A stretch of 64,000 nt of DNA from Phaseolus vulgaris (Eukaryota > Streptophyta > Magnoliopsida > Fabales > Fabaceae): positions 27,587,177-27,651,176 of the forward strand of contig NC_023750.2 of NCBI RefSeq assembly GCF_000499845.2. The letters run 5' to 3'. Both the position numbers and the translations under genes were made by a program. Positions 11,475 to 22,818 of the stretch are shown here, one piece after another (position 1 is the stretch's first letter; each line of letters starts with the position of its first letter). Below the pieces are notes generated by a model. The model ran no database searches. It was not told the DNA's origin and saw only the letters and a list, made by a program, of their open reading frames with translations.

Positions 11475-12851
11475 GCCGCCGTCTCTCACCCGCCACCTTC
11501 AGCTTACACTTAACTGCTTCATACTTTACCTTCGTTTTTGATTTTATCTGTTAAAAGTTGTAATCCTTTGAACTATCCGTACTCTTGTTACTGATTTGGG
11601 ATGTTCGTATGATTGCCTTTATGTCTTTGCCACATACGATTCTGCTTATGCGATCTCATTCTCATCTTTTCCCTTCACGCGCTTCGACTATTTTATCTGT
11701 GTTCCGCCCATTTCTTTCACTTTGTTGGGCGGTTTTGTATGATTGGGAAAGGTTGCACGTCAACCCTCACGCCCGTGGAGAGGCTCTCTTAGTGACGCTG
11801 TATCGTCCACGGGACGTTTATGATACCTAAAGGTCCTTTCTTTGACCCTTAACGCTCGGCGCCCACGCCTAAGGAGAGGACTGCTACAGCAGCACCGTAT
11901 CGTCCCCGGGTGTCTAAAACGCTGAGTGCTATGGGGGGGGTCTGTTCCCTCCATGGTCTTTCCTTCCCATAGGTATCGGGGAACGCCCTGCCAGTGATTT
12001 GCTGGCGTTTGGCGGTCTTGTCTCCCTCCACAGTCTTTCCTACCTGTGGGCATTGGGGAGGCGACGCCTGTGTCTAACTTTGCCTTCTTTGATTTCGTCT
12101 CCCTCCACAGTCTTTCCTACCTGTGGGTATCGGGGAACGCCCTGCCAGTAATTCGCTGGCATTTGGCGATCTTATCTCCCTCCACAGTCTTTCCTACCCG
12201 TGGGTATCGGGGAAACAACGCCAGCAGCTGACTCTGCTTCCTTCACTTTCGTCTCCCTCCACAGTCTTTCGTCTCCCTCCACAGTCTTCGCCCTTCTCAT
12301 CCTTCCGGGCGACACCTCGGGCGTTACCTTCACTTCGACATTGACTTCGATTCTCGCCTTGGTCGATGCCTGATGGCAGCGAAGAGCCCAAGGCTTTGTC
12401 TGTGCCATCCACGTGGCGCTCCTTGTATAGCTGATGGGACGTTCCGTCATTCGACATGATCCACGTGGCGCTGCTTGTATGGTTGATGGGGCATGTAGTC
12501 ATTCCATTTTATGACTCCTGCTGTACCCCTGACTCACTTCCGGCGGCGCATCATACCACTGGATATTCTGCTGACACGACGTTTTCTGATTTAAACCAGT
12601 GGTGTCAGCGTCATCCTTTCATCTTCTGCCACCTGTATCAATCGTGCGGTGCATCCATTCACGTCGTTTGGCGCTCTAACCGCTTTATTTAACTCTTCAA
12701 GCTCTGGAACTATCTTCATCATTTTCTCACTCTTCATAACCTACTCGCGTTCTTTCTTCTTGCACCCTTTCTTCTCTGTCGAAGGTTCGTTCTAGCCTTC
12801 GCTCCCCTCACTCAACTCTTGCATTTCTGGCAATCCTAATCTTGTTAGAGA
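11475..12851 (+). other. Spacer between the two B accessory genes, with likely promoter of gene 2
   Basis: The spacer holds the roughly 77-bp repeats (separate entry). It also has two G-boxes (12410-12415 and 12462-12467), each within CCACGTGGCGCT and followed by CTTGTAT, and a TTTATTTAA stretch near 12685. No open frame here resembles a gene. I read the right half as the upstream region of accessory gene 2. Confidence 0.5.
11941..12290. repeat. About 77-bp tandem repeats in B
   Basis: Four full units and a fragment share TCTCCCTCCACAGTCTTTCC and TGTGGGTATCGGGGA. The same core is in the B LTR at 8287-8335, so LTR and internal region share a motif. Confidence 0.85.
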
Positions 12852-13816
12852 ATGTCATCTCACGCTGCTTCCTCGAGGGTTCGCCCCAAAGACTTGTACC
12901 CTTGGGCTTCGAATGAACTTCTTGACGAGTGTTCATGCTTACTCTCTACCAGGGCCATACGAGAGCACAAAGGGGAGTCATGCTCCTATGACCACCGGGC
13001 CTTCGCGAGGAGGCATGACGACGACATCGCTGTGCTCCCCTGCACTCTAGGGGAGCCAGTATGTGGAGACGAATGGGCCAACGACGGGGTCCCTTTCTTT
13101 TACTTTTACCAGGTGGTGTTCAAGACCATCGGGGTGCGCTTACCCTTCTCCTGGTTCGAGAAGGAACTGCTGACGGAGATCAACGTCGCTCCGGCTCAGT
13201 TATACCCCAACAGCTGGGCCTTTGTCAAAGCCTTCGATGTTCTCTTCGGGTTTTTGGGTTGTGCACCCTCGGTTGACCTCTTTCTTCTATTCTTTGAGGT
13301 GAAGAGGCAGAGACACAACCTCTGGGTAACTCTCAGCAATGTACCCGGAAGAGTTCTCTTCACACCCTTTCAAAGCTCGTTTACGGGGTGGAAAGGCCGG
13401 TTCTTCAAGATCTGCCGTACTGATCTTGTTCCCGACGCCCTGGATGGGTTTCCGCTGTACTGGGTGAGAGAGGAAAAGGTCCTCCAAGCCAAACCCCTCA
13501 AGAATCTAGCTCCAAGTGATCAAATAGCTTGCCGGATTCTTGCTGAGGCGGGAGGTTTTGACTCTGCTACGGTGATCAGCCTGGAGTTCAACGCTGGGAC
13601 TCTTGAGAAGTACATACGTAAGAACCACTGCCTTAGGAAACTCGACCTTCGTTACTTTCTAACTGTGCCTGTCTTTCTTCATGGTGCCTCTAACGCGTCT
13701 TTTCCCCTTGTGCAGGTTCGAAGCTAAACCAAGAAAAGAGGACACGACTTACTCGAGCGCTGCGGGCTGGAAAAGAGGCTTCGCCTTCCTCCAGTGATGA
13801 CTCTGATGAGCGCTGA
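12852..13816 (+). CDS. B antisense accessory gene 2 (PF04195-like), intact, two exons
   Basis: Exon 1 is 12852-13617 and exon 2 is 13716-13816, joined across a 98-bp intron (GTAAGAACC...TTGTGCAG). The joined length is 867 bases, 289 codons with stop, with no break. The protein matches accessory gene 1 and the A-family exon 1: KDLYPWASNELL near the N-terminus, FEKELLTEINVAPAQL, PNSWAFVKAF and GFPLYW. It lacks the proline-rich and coiled-coil part and ends in a short basic and Ser/Asp-rich tail. The role is unknown. The open frame plus a phase-preserving intron is the main evidence that this is a gene. It is much diverged from gene 1, so the duplication is old relative to this insertion. Confidence 0.75.
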
Positions 13817-14285
13817 GAAATGGCTTGTTCGTGTTTTTGCATGATTTGTAGCGTTTGCTTCGTTTGTGCTGTTCCCATTGTACTGAACATTGCTTGTAGC
13901 AACAATTTTTCAATGTCATACTTGATTTTTGTAACGCTACTTTACTTTGCATATGCTTCATGTACTGCGCGCTTCCTTTTCGTCTCGTTCTTCCAACGAT
14001 GCATGCCTTCACTTGGGCGACGCCTGCTCAGGGCGACGCCCTTATCTAGGTGGCGCCTTCGTTCTGGGCGATGCCATGACCTGGGCGACGCCCTCTTTCT
14101 TGGCGACGCCATGGCCTAGGCGGCGCACCACATTACTTCTAACAAGGAAAGATAAAGGCTGAAAACCAAGGCACTTCTTTTTCTCAACTGGTTTTTCCTT
14201 TTATTAGGGTGACCTCGTTAAAAAACCCCCGAAAGGGAAAAAGAGCGTCCCCTTCAACTAAATTGTTACATACTGCTTACATAAG
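13817..14285 (-). other. B region between accessory gene 2 and pol: GGCGACGCC cluster and AATAAA box
   Basis: Bases 13995-14125 hold about seven variants of GGCGACGCC, also present in the B LTR and, diverged, in the E LTR. Bases 14195-14255 hold the conserved box found after pol in the A family; on minus it reads CTTTTTCCC, a G-rich stretch, TTAACGAGGTCACCC and AATAAA (14200-14205). Confidence 0.7.
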
Positions 14286-17200
14286 TTAACTGAAATAAAA
14301 TTTTAAGTTGGCTGCATTCCAACTGCGCGGGATAGGGCCTCCATCTAAGGTCTCCAGGTTGTACGAACCATTGCCCTTAGCCTCAGTAACCCTGAAGGGC
14401 CCGGTCCACTTGGGAGACAGCTTATTCTCCAACTCGTATGGGTGGGCTTTCCTCATCACTAGGTCGCCCACCTGAAACTGTCGCGGCTTTACCTTAGAGC
14501 TATATTGCCGCTCTACTCTTCTCTTCATCGGTTCAGCTTTTATTCTAGCTTCTTCCCTGGCCTCTTCTAGCAGATCCAGGTTTACCCGCCTCTCTTCATT
14601 GGACTCCTCCACCACAAAGTTTTGAAAACGTGGTGAGCTTTCATGTATTTCTACTGGAATCATCGCGTCCGATCCGTAAACCAAACTGAAAGGCGTCTCC
14701 ATAGTAGAGGATTGGGGGTGGTGTGATAGGCCCATACGATCCTTGGTACCTCTTCCGCCCACGCCCCTTTGGCTTTCTCCAACCTTCTTTTTAACCCTCT
14801 CAGCAGAACTCTGTTTGCCGATTCTACCTGCCCATTAGTCTGGGGGTGCTCAACTGATGCAAACACCTGTTTGATTCCTACTTCAGCACACAGATTTCTC
14901 AACTGCTGACTGGCAAACTGAAAGGCGTCTCCATAGTAGAGGATTGGGGGGTGGTGTGATAGGCCCATACGATCCTTGGTACCTCTTCCGCCCACGCCCC
15001 TTTGGCTTTCTCCAACCTTCTTTTTAAACCCCTCAGCAGAACTCTGTTTGCCGATTCTACCTGCCCATTAGTCTGGGGGTGCTCAACTGATGCAAACACC
15101 TGTTTGATTCCTACTTCAGCACACAGATTTCTCAACTGCTGACTGGCAAACTGGGTCCCGTTGTCAGATATCAGGCGTCTGGGTACGCCAAAGTGACACA
15201 CAATGTTTCTCCACACGAAATGCTGTACCTTATGCGCCGTGATCTGTGCCACGGGCTCTGCCTCTATCCACTTAGTGAAGTATTCGATAGTGACGATCAG
15301 ATACTTCATCTGCCTGATTGCCAGTGGGAAAGGGCCCAGGATGTCAATTCCCCATGTATGGAAAGGCCACGGGCTGTATATGGACCGCAACTCTTCTGGC
15401 GGCGCCTTGTGCCAGTCGGCGTGCTTTTGGCATTGCCTACACCGCTGGGCGTGCCGTGCGCAATCCTCTTTCACTGTTGGCCAGAAGAAACCTGCGCGTA
15501 TTACCTTGGAAGCTAAGGACCTTCCTCCTACATGGCTTCCGCAGATGCCTTCGTGTAGCTCCACCATTATCCTGGTGCACTCATCGCCACTGACGCATGT
15601 TAGGATAGGGTGAGTGAAGCCGTGCCTGAACAGCACCCCATCCGCCAAAGTATATCTTGCGGGATTTCTTTTGACTTTTTTACCCTCTTCAGGGTCCACT
15701 GGAAGAGCCCCATCCGCCAGGTATCGTTTATAGGGCGTCATCCAGGTGTCTCCCTTGGACAAAACGCAGACCTGCATCTGCTCTTCTTCAGGCACACCCG
15801 CGTATATGCTGATGCGGGGCGCCCTCTGCGTATCTTGGGTCAAAGAGGAATGACTCCTCGGCCTTCCCCTTGATGTATAAATCTGGAGGACATCCACCCT
15901 GTTGTCTTCCACAAAACGACGCGGAGCTTTGAGGGTTTCCTGGATCACTGTCCTCTGTCTACCCCCCTTGCCTGAGCTGGCCAGCTTTGCGAGCAGGTCA
16001 GCTCTGGCATTCTGCTCCCTCGGGACGTGTATCAACTCAAGAGCGTTGAACGCCCCTCTCAACAACTGGACGTATTTTAGATACGCCGCCATCTGTGGGT
16101 CCTTCGCCTGGAACTCACCCGACACCTGCCCCGTAATCAACTGAGAGTCGCTCTTCACCAGGAGGTTCTGTGCGCCCATCTCCTTGGCCAAGAGCATTCC
16201 TGCTATCAGGGCCTCATATTCTGCCTGATTGTTACTTGCCTTGAAGGCGAAACGCAAGGCCTGCTCGATCAGTATGCCGTCGGGTCCCTCCAAGACTATT
16301 CCTGCACCGCTCCCTTGTTGGTTTGAAGAGCCATCAACCGAGAGTAGCCACTGCGAACCCGCTTCCACCTCTTGCTCACCTCCGGGCGAAAGTTCTGCTA
16401 CAAAATCTGCGTACACCTGCCCTTTGATGGATCCCCTAGGCTCGTACTGGATGTCGAATTCTGACAGTTCCACTGCCCAGCGTACCATTCTTCCTGCCAC
16501 ATCAGGTTTTTGCAGCACTTTCTGTATAGGGAGATTGGTCATCACCACCACCGTAAAACTGTGGAAGTAATGACGGAGCCTCCTAGCAGAGAACACTACC
16601 ACAAGCGCCGCCTTCTCCAGTGCTTGGTACCTCGTCTCAGCCCCCTGTAGGGCCTTGCTTACGAAGTAGATGGGCTTCTGACTCTGGTCCTACTCTTGGA
16701 CCAACACAGAACTGATGGCCCGCTCCGTTACAGTAAAATACAACCGGAGGGGCACGCCCGTTACCGGCTTGCAGAGGACCGGTGGCGTCGCCAGGTACTC
16801 CTTCAGCTTAATGAAAGCCGCTTCGCATTCATCAGTCCATGCAAAGCGACTGTTTCTCTTGAGGCACTGGAAGTACGGGTGCCCCTTTTCTCCTCCGGCG
16901 GAAACAAACCTCGAGAGCGCCGCCATCCGCCCTGTCAACTGTTGCACCTCCTTTACCGATGTCGGGCTACGCATGGCGATAATAGTCGCACATTTGTCGG
17001 GGTTCGCCTCTATCCCCCTCTCGGTGAGCAAAAAACCCAAGAACTTACCGGCCTCTACCCCGAAGACACACTTCTCGGGGTTCAACTTGAGGCGGTATTT
17101 GGATATTGTGTGGAACAGCTCTTCTAGGTCTGCCATGTGCTGCACCCTATTTTGCGACGCCACCACCATGTCGTCTACATATGCGTACACATTCCTCCCA

Positions 17201-18585
17201 AGCATTGGCGCCAGGACCTTGTCCATTAGTCTCTGGTATGTGGCGCCCGCATTTTTCATCCCGAAGGGCATCACCTTATAGCAGTAACTGCATGTCTCGG
17301 TCATGAATGCAGTCTTGCTCTCGTCTCTTGGGTGCATCTTAATTTGGTTGTACCCTGAAAAGGCGTCCAAGAAACTTAGCACCTTGCTGTCGGACGCACT
17401 GTCTACTAAGGCGTCGATGCTGGGCAACGGATACGAGTCCTTTGGGCATGCCTTATTCAGGTCCGTGAAGTCAACACACATCCTCCACTTTCCGTTCGCC
17501 TTTTTCACCAAGACGACGTTGGCGAGCCACTCAGGGTACTGAATCTCCCTGATGTGGCCAGCGCTCAGCAGCTTCTGCGTTTCGTCTTTCACCACCTGCT
17601 GTCGTTCCTCATTGAACTTCCTCCTTCTCTGACGCACGGGGCGGACCGTGGCGTCCATGCTGAGGCGGTGACACAGGAAATCGGGGTCGATGCCTGGCAT
17701 ATCCGAGGCGGACCATGCGAAGGCATCCAAGTGGTGTGAAATCACTCCTGCCACCCCCTCCTGTTCTTCTGGGCTTAGTGAACTTCCTAATTTGAAAGTT
17801 TTGCCGCCAATCTCCCTTTCTATGGCGTTAGCTGCAGGCTGTTCCCTGCTATCATCTTCGACGGGCGCCGCCTCTTCGACGGGCGCCGCCTCTTCCGCGA
17901 GCACCGCGTCGTCAGGGCCTTCCTCCATTGGCATATCTGCTTCAGGCATCGCCCTCTCCGCTATGGCCTCTTCAGGCGTCAGCCCAGCGGGCGTCGCCTC
18001 AATCATCGTCGCGTCCCCGCTTGGCGAACGCTCATACACCATGAATACGCCTCTCTTCGTTTTCAGGCTGTTTTCATAGCATTTCCTCGCCTCCTCCTGG
18101 TCTGACCTGATGACTATCACCCGGCCACTGAGGTCCGGCAGCTTCATCTTCATGTGACGGGTGGAGGACACCGCACTCAGACGGTTTAACGCCGGTCTGC
18201 CCAGCAGAATATTGTAGGCAGAATTAGCATTCACGACGAGGTACCGGATGCTCTCAGTACGGGAGGCCTCTCCGTCTGTGAACGTAGTCCTCAACTCCAG
18301 GTACCCCCGGACTTCTACCTGGTTATCCCCGAACCCATACAAACATCCCGTATAAGGACTCAGCAGATCGGGGGACAACCGTAACTTATTAAAGGTCGAC
18401 AGAAACATGACGTCTGCCGAGCTTCCTTGATCAACAAGCACTCTGTGGACCTTCCAGCTGTGACGACTGAGATGACAACGGGGTCGTTGTCGTGGGGTAC
18501 CACATCTCGGAGGTCTCTTCTTGTGAACACAATATCTGACTCCCAAGGCTCCCCCGAGAGCCTTTCTTCGATTGAATTCACCCAC
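14286..18585 (-). pseudogene. pol: B pol: protease, RT, two RNase H regions, integrase (broken)
   Basis: The reading frame from 18585 to 16690 holds the protease DQGSSADVMF motif and RT with YVDDMVVAS. An in-frame TAG at 16690-16692 ends it. The same frame continues to 14899 with the RT-linked RNase H remnant, the second RNase H (VDGSSNQQGSGAG) and integrase with zinc-binding and DD-E motifs. At the codon where all A copies carry TAG, B has AAG (Lys), near 15417. A tandem duplication (14686-15151) then repeats part of the integrase core and breaks the frame. The C-terminal part runs to 14286. The protease end is out of frame with gag. Confidence 0.92.
14686..15151 (-). repeat. Tandem duplication inside B integrase
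   Basis: Two copies of about 232-233 bp stand head to tail (junction near 14918). They cover the integrase segment around HPQTNGQVESANR and differ at only a few positions, so the duplication is recent. It destroys the integrase frame. Confidence 0.9.
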
Positions 18586-19928
18586 CTCGTGTATTTCTTC
18601 CGCTGGGAGGCGGTGGGTCCTCCGCCTGAAAAACCTCCAGCAATGGTGTGGACCTCGCCAAGCACAGGCATCTCGTGGGCTGGCTCCTCTGCCGGCGGCG
18701 GCAAGGTGGCGGTCGTTGTGGAATCTGTGACATAATCTTTCAAAAACCCAGTTCTCACCAGCTCATCTAGCTGGTAGCCCAACGACAGACAATTATCAAT
18801 CTGGTGCCCGAAAGCCTCGTGGAATTCGCACCAAGAGTCTTTACGGGGCCCTAACACCTTGTCGGTCTTCGTCGGTCGCCTCAGCCTCTCAGCTATGTTG
18901 GGCACGGCGATCAAATCCTTCAACTCAACCACGAAGTTGTACCTCGCCGGTCTTGCTCTTTCTCTGGCGGGGCGTTCGCCTCCTGCTGGGCCCCGGGGCT
19001 GGGGCTTTCTGGCCTCGTAGGGGCGTCTCGCCTCTGGCTTCTTTTTTCCCGTCGTGGTCTCATTGACTCTGACAGGTTGAACTCGCGCCGGTCCCCTCGG
19101 GCGTGAGGGCACGGCGCTGGTGCGCTTCACACATACCTCCCCTTCCGAAGCAATATGCTCTACCACCCTGCGCCGTAATTGAGTGAAAGTCCTAGGGCGA
19201 TTGCGGATAATGGATTCTCCGAAGGGGCCGGGGCACACGCCTTTCACAAACGCGTACACGATCATAGGCTCCTCTGTTGTGCCAACCTTCATGACCTGGG
19301 CCCCGAAGCGATTGATGTACTCCTTCAGGGTCTCCCCCTGATACTGCTTTACGTCGAACAGATCATAGGAGACCGGTGGCGGGGCCTTGTTGGCTAAGTA
19401 CTGTTCTCGGAACAATCGCGACAATTGGCGGAAAGATGTGATATGACCCTCTGGGAGGCTAATGAACCAGTCCATGGCCATCCTGGTCAGGGTGCTCATG
19501 AAGAGCTTGCACTTGGCAGCATCAGAACCGCCTATCAGGACCATCTGCGTGTGAAATGCAGCCAGGTGCGTCTCTGGGTCCTCCATCCCGGTGAAGATCA
19601 CCTTGGGTCCCGCGAACGTGTTTGGGATCGCTGCGTCTAGGATCTCCAGTGAGAAAGGAGTGGAAAACTCCCTTGGTGGGGAATGGTTCTCCATCTCGTC
19701 ATGCCCAGGCCGCCTCCTATCGTTTCTCAGGCCCTGGCGCAACTCCTCATTCACACGGTGGAGCTCTTCGTTCCGCTCATGCGAGGCGTCAAGGTCTGCC
19801 TGCATGCGTTCCTGCTCCATTTTCGAATCCGCCATGTCCTGCTGCAGCCCCCTCATTATTTCCAGGACCTGCTGCATGGATAGGTCTGCTGGGGCTGCGC
19901 GTGCTACTCTTCGTCTGGTGGGGGCCAT
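18360..19928 (-). pseudogene. gag: B gag (frameshifted at the protease boundary)
   Basis: The likely start is ATG 19926-19928 (MAPTRRRVARA). An in-frame ATG 24 bases upstream is possible but lies close to the primer site. The open frame covers gag, including an N-terminal coiled-coil stretch, the capsid-like part (GMEDPETHLAAFHTQM) and a zinc knuckle CX2HX4HX4C (about 18795-18835). Near 18455 one of two AAGG units is missing relative to the A copies, a 4-base deletion that shifts the frame just before the protease. The downstream residues to 18360 are therefore not native. Confidence 0.9.
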
Positions 19929-20006
19929 TGTCACTCCAACCTCCTTCAGCACTACTGCAACCTGATAGATTTTCTCGAACTTGTGATGGGACTGATGTTT
20001 TATATC

Positions 20007-20025
20007 GGCCCCACGGTGGGCGCCA
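20007..20025 (-). other. B primer-binding site
   Basis: On minus, TGGCGCCCACCGTGGGGCC begins two bases after the 5' LTR. It is identical to the site of E and nearly so to the A sites. Confidence 0.8.
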
Positions 20026-20027
20026 AA

Positions 20028-21292
20028 TGTTCCGTCCGGTTGACCAGGACGTCTTCGTGCGCGACCTCAACCGTCAGCTAGGGACTCCTTCCCACTGGTT
20101 GCCTGTGAATTCCTGCAAAAAAGAGGACAAAGAGGCGCCCTAGCGGCCGTGTGCACTCCGACGCTCAAGTCAGCCAGCAAGAAACACCAAAAGCTGTTCA
20201 CCTACGTGTCTGAGCGCCGCGTATGGCACTCTGAAGGTGGTAAAGAACTGTGTATATGTGTGTGTTGTCTCTTTCAGGCAAAAATATTTCCCAGTCACTT
20301 GTACGTAACCTTCAATCACGAGCAAGCAACTAGAGAGTTCTCTGATCAATTTGCCAAAAGTTCCCACCCTTTTTCCAACATTCTCCGCGTATTTAAACTG
20401 CCCAAGCATTTAAAGCGTCTTAAAGCGCTTTTAATCACAAACGTAACGCACTCATTAAAGCGCTTAATTAGAAAACGTAGCGCATTTAAGACGTTGAAAT
20501 GCTCGGGAGCCATTATAGTACCTGAATGCTCGAAAGGGAAACTGTATTGAATAACCTTTAATTACCTGGCACCTGACTAAAGGGTGTTTCTATTCTGGCA
20601 TGGCTGTCGTACACGTGGAGGGCCTCACGACGCCATGGCCCCATCCGGGGACGCTTCTGCCCATCTGGGGACGTTTCTACGTGTGAGTCCTCCTGCTGAG
20701 AGTGCTACTGCGCTAAGGGTGACTTTTTGGGTGCCAACTCATGCCCCCAAGTATCTAGTCACTTACTTTGAGAGCGTATCTACCTTCCTTTTGTACTCTG
20801 CACCCGGTTGACCTGGGCGTGACTTTCCTCTTGAGTCGTATCTGCCCTACGGGCGTCTCTGGGGCGGCAGGAGCACGTCACGAGTCAGGCTGCCCTTCAC
20901 TGGTACTATTACTATGGCCTTGAAGCCACCTTTTCCTTCTCTTTATCGCTGCCCCGTGCTATTGGGACCTGAGGCCTTCCCACGGCGTCGCTCCCTCCAT
21001 GGTCTTTCCTACCCATGGGTATCGGGGAACCACACCGTGATTGCCTTACTTTAGCACTGTTTGATCTGGCGACGCCCTGATTGGGTGACGCCTTCACCTA
21101 GGCGACGCCTTGCCTTGGCGACGCTTCTGCTTGGCTGTTTGAACTGGCGACGCCCTGGTGGGGGCGACGCCTTCACCAGGCGACGCCTCCTCTTGGCATT
21201 CCTCCACCTAGGCGACGCCTTGCGTTGACTTTGACTCTCCAGCAGTTGACTTTGACCTTGACTTAGTCAACGCCCGGATACGGGACGGTACA
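20028..21292 (-). repeat. B 5' LTR
   Basis: The 1265-bp partner of 7328-8592 has the same ends and length. It is followed by AGAAC at 21293-21297, the right target-site duplication within A1. Confidence 0.95.
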
Positions 21293-21420
21293 AGAACTTT
21301 GTAAGTAAAGACAAACACGAAGTTATATTACAATGTCTCTGTTAAAACAGTTTGAAGGGCTTTTTTCCCTAAGGAGGGTTTTTAATGAGGCCACCCAATA
21401 AAGAAGAGTTTTCGAAGCTT
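21293..21420 (+). promoter_or_regulatory. A1 post-pol box with AATAAA
   Basis: This is the continuation of A1 just after the pol stop, separated from it by B. It contains CCCTAAGGAGGGTTTTTAAT, GAGGCCACCC and AATAAA (21397-21402). The same block follows pol in A2, A3 and, diverged, in B. It may be the poly(A) region of the gag-pol mRNA, upstream of the convergent accessory gene. That is inference. Confidence 0.55.
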
Positions 21421-21529
21421 AAGGTTGGTTTAGATTGCATGCTTGATGTTTTCCAAAATTTTGAAGAAAGACCTTGTCACTTATATGTGATTTAAGGCAA
21501 GTTAAAGATATGTTGCATGCTTTCTAAAA

Positions 21530-22200
21530 AGTTAAAGTTAAAGTCCTCATCGTCTTTCGGCGATCGGAGGCACCAGTTAAAGTTAAAGTCCTCATCGTCT
21601 TTCGACGATCGGAGGCACCAGTTAAAGTTAAAGTCTTCATCGTCTTTCGGCGATCGGAGGCACCAGTTAAAGTTAAAGTCCTCATCGTCTTTCGGCGATC
21701 GGGGGCACCAGTTAAAAGACCTCGACGCCCTCGCGCGTTCTGAGGCGAGATAAAGACCTCCTCGCCGTCGAGCGAGTGCAGGCGAGAAAGAGTGAAAAGT
21801 CCTCAGTGTTTCTGGGGGGGAGGAGATGTAACCCCTGGGGCAATGTAGAGGCACCAGTAAAAAGTCCTCAGTGTTTCTGGGGGGGAGAAGATGTAACCCC
21901 CGGGGCAATGTAGAGGCACCAGTAAAAAGTCCTCAGTGTTTCTGGGGGGGAGAAGATGTAACCCCCGGGGCAATGTAGAGGCACCAACAAAAAGTCCTCA
22001 GTGTTTCTGGGGGGAGAAGATGTAACCCCTGGGGCAATGTAGAGGCACGAGTTAAAGACCTTCTCGCCTATGAGCGAGTTCAGGCGAGCTAAAGACCTTC
22101 TCGCCTATGAGCGAGTTCAGGCGAGCTAAAGACCTTCTCGCCGATGAGCGAGTTCAGGCAAGATAAAATCCTTCTCGTCTCGAACGAGTTCAGGTATGGT
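21530..22200. repeat. A1 spacer tandem repeats (three unit types)
   Basis: Three types follow one another. Four units of about 45 bp contain CATCGTCTTTCGGCGATCGG (21532-21715). Four units of about 64 bp contain GTCCTCAGTGTTTCTGGGGG (21798-22050). About four units of about 38 bp contain GACCTTCTCGCC (22050-22190). Equivalent arrays occur in A2 and A3 with other copy numbers. The translated repeats in these arrays are not genes. Confidence 0.85.
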
Positions 22201-22818
22201 GTAAAGGGTGGAAGAAGTTTTGAGGGTGGCTAAGGTAGGTTCAAAGAGAACGCCTAGCCACCCGGTCTCTTGTTCTGAAGATCAGGGAGGTAGAGAAGGG
22301 TCCGAAAGGCGCCTCTACCCCCAGATGAAGGAACAATGGCCAAGTTATGAAGCCAGTAAGAAGCTGATATCGCCAAGAGTCTTTGGCGACCAGGAGAAAT
22401 TCAAGCAATGGCAAGAAAGTCAAAGACCCGTTTTGTTGAAGCCGATCGGGTGAGCAATGTCTTAAGCCATTAATTGAGGTGAAGTTCGTTGTTTGAAGAG
22501 TGATTTTACGCTAAGGTTCATTGCCTTGAGATTACAAGTTGTTAGAGTGATTGTTATTCGAAATCGAAGTGGTTCGAAGCAGTTAAGTATATGATCGCGC
22601 TTACGAAATCGCTAAGTTAATTTCTTGAAGAAAATTGCGCGAGGAAAGATAAAGCAGCCAAAGAAGTTATGAGAAGAAGTACAAAGACCTTATCATTAAA
22701 TGAACATCAGTTTGTCATAAAGTAAATATCAGTTCAGGGCACGTGTACAGAAAAATAGAAAGTTTATTACAATCATATGAAAGGAGAAAGCATAAAGGTA
22801 GTGGATGGGGGGAATCAA
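22201..22818. other. A1 spacer downstream of the accessory gene
   Basis: About 600 bases of unique A-family spacer, purine-rich on plus, between the repeats and the accessory gene stop. It corresponds to A2 33271-33880 and A3 57321-57916. I see no gene. Confidence 0.5.

Larger units (their letters stand above)
7328..21292 (-). mobile_element. Element B: complete Tat-lineage LTR retrotransposon nested in A1
   Basis: Two 1265-bp LTRs (7328-8592 and 20028-21292) are flanked by AGAAC (7323-7327 and 21293-21297). On the minus strand the order is 5' LTR (20028-21292), primer site, gag, pol, AATAAA box, GGCGACGCC repeats, two plus-strand accessory genes, polypurine tract, 3' LTR (7328-8592). By eye the LTRs differ at about 13 positions, near 1 percent, less than A1, as expected for an insertion into A1. 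The 13,965-bp length is large because of two antisense genes and added repeats. Confidence 0.95.

Noticed and set aside
21492..21908. Open frame with repeated peptide in the A1 spacer
   Set aside because: Product of a tandem DNA repeat whose copy number and frame change in A2 and A3.
21530..22200. Regular repeats considered as a CRISPR array
   Set aside because: Units are directly tandem without unique spacers, in plant retrotransposon DNA.
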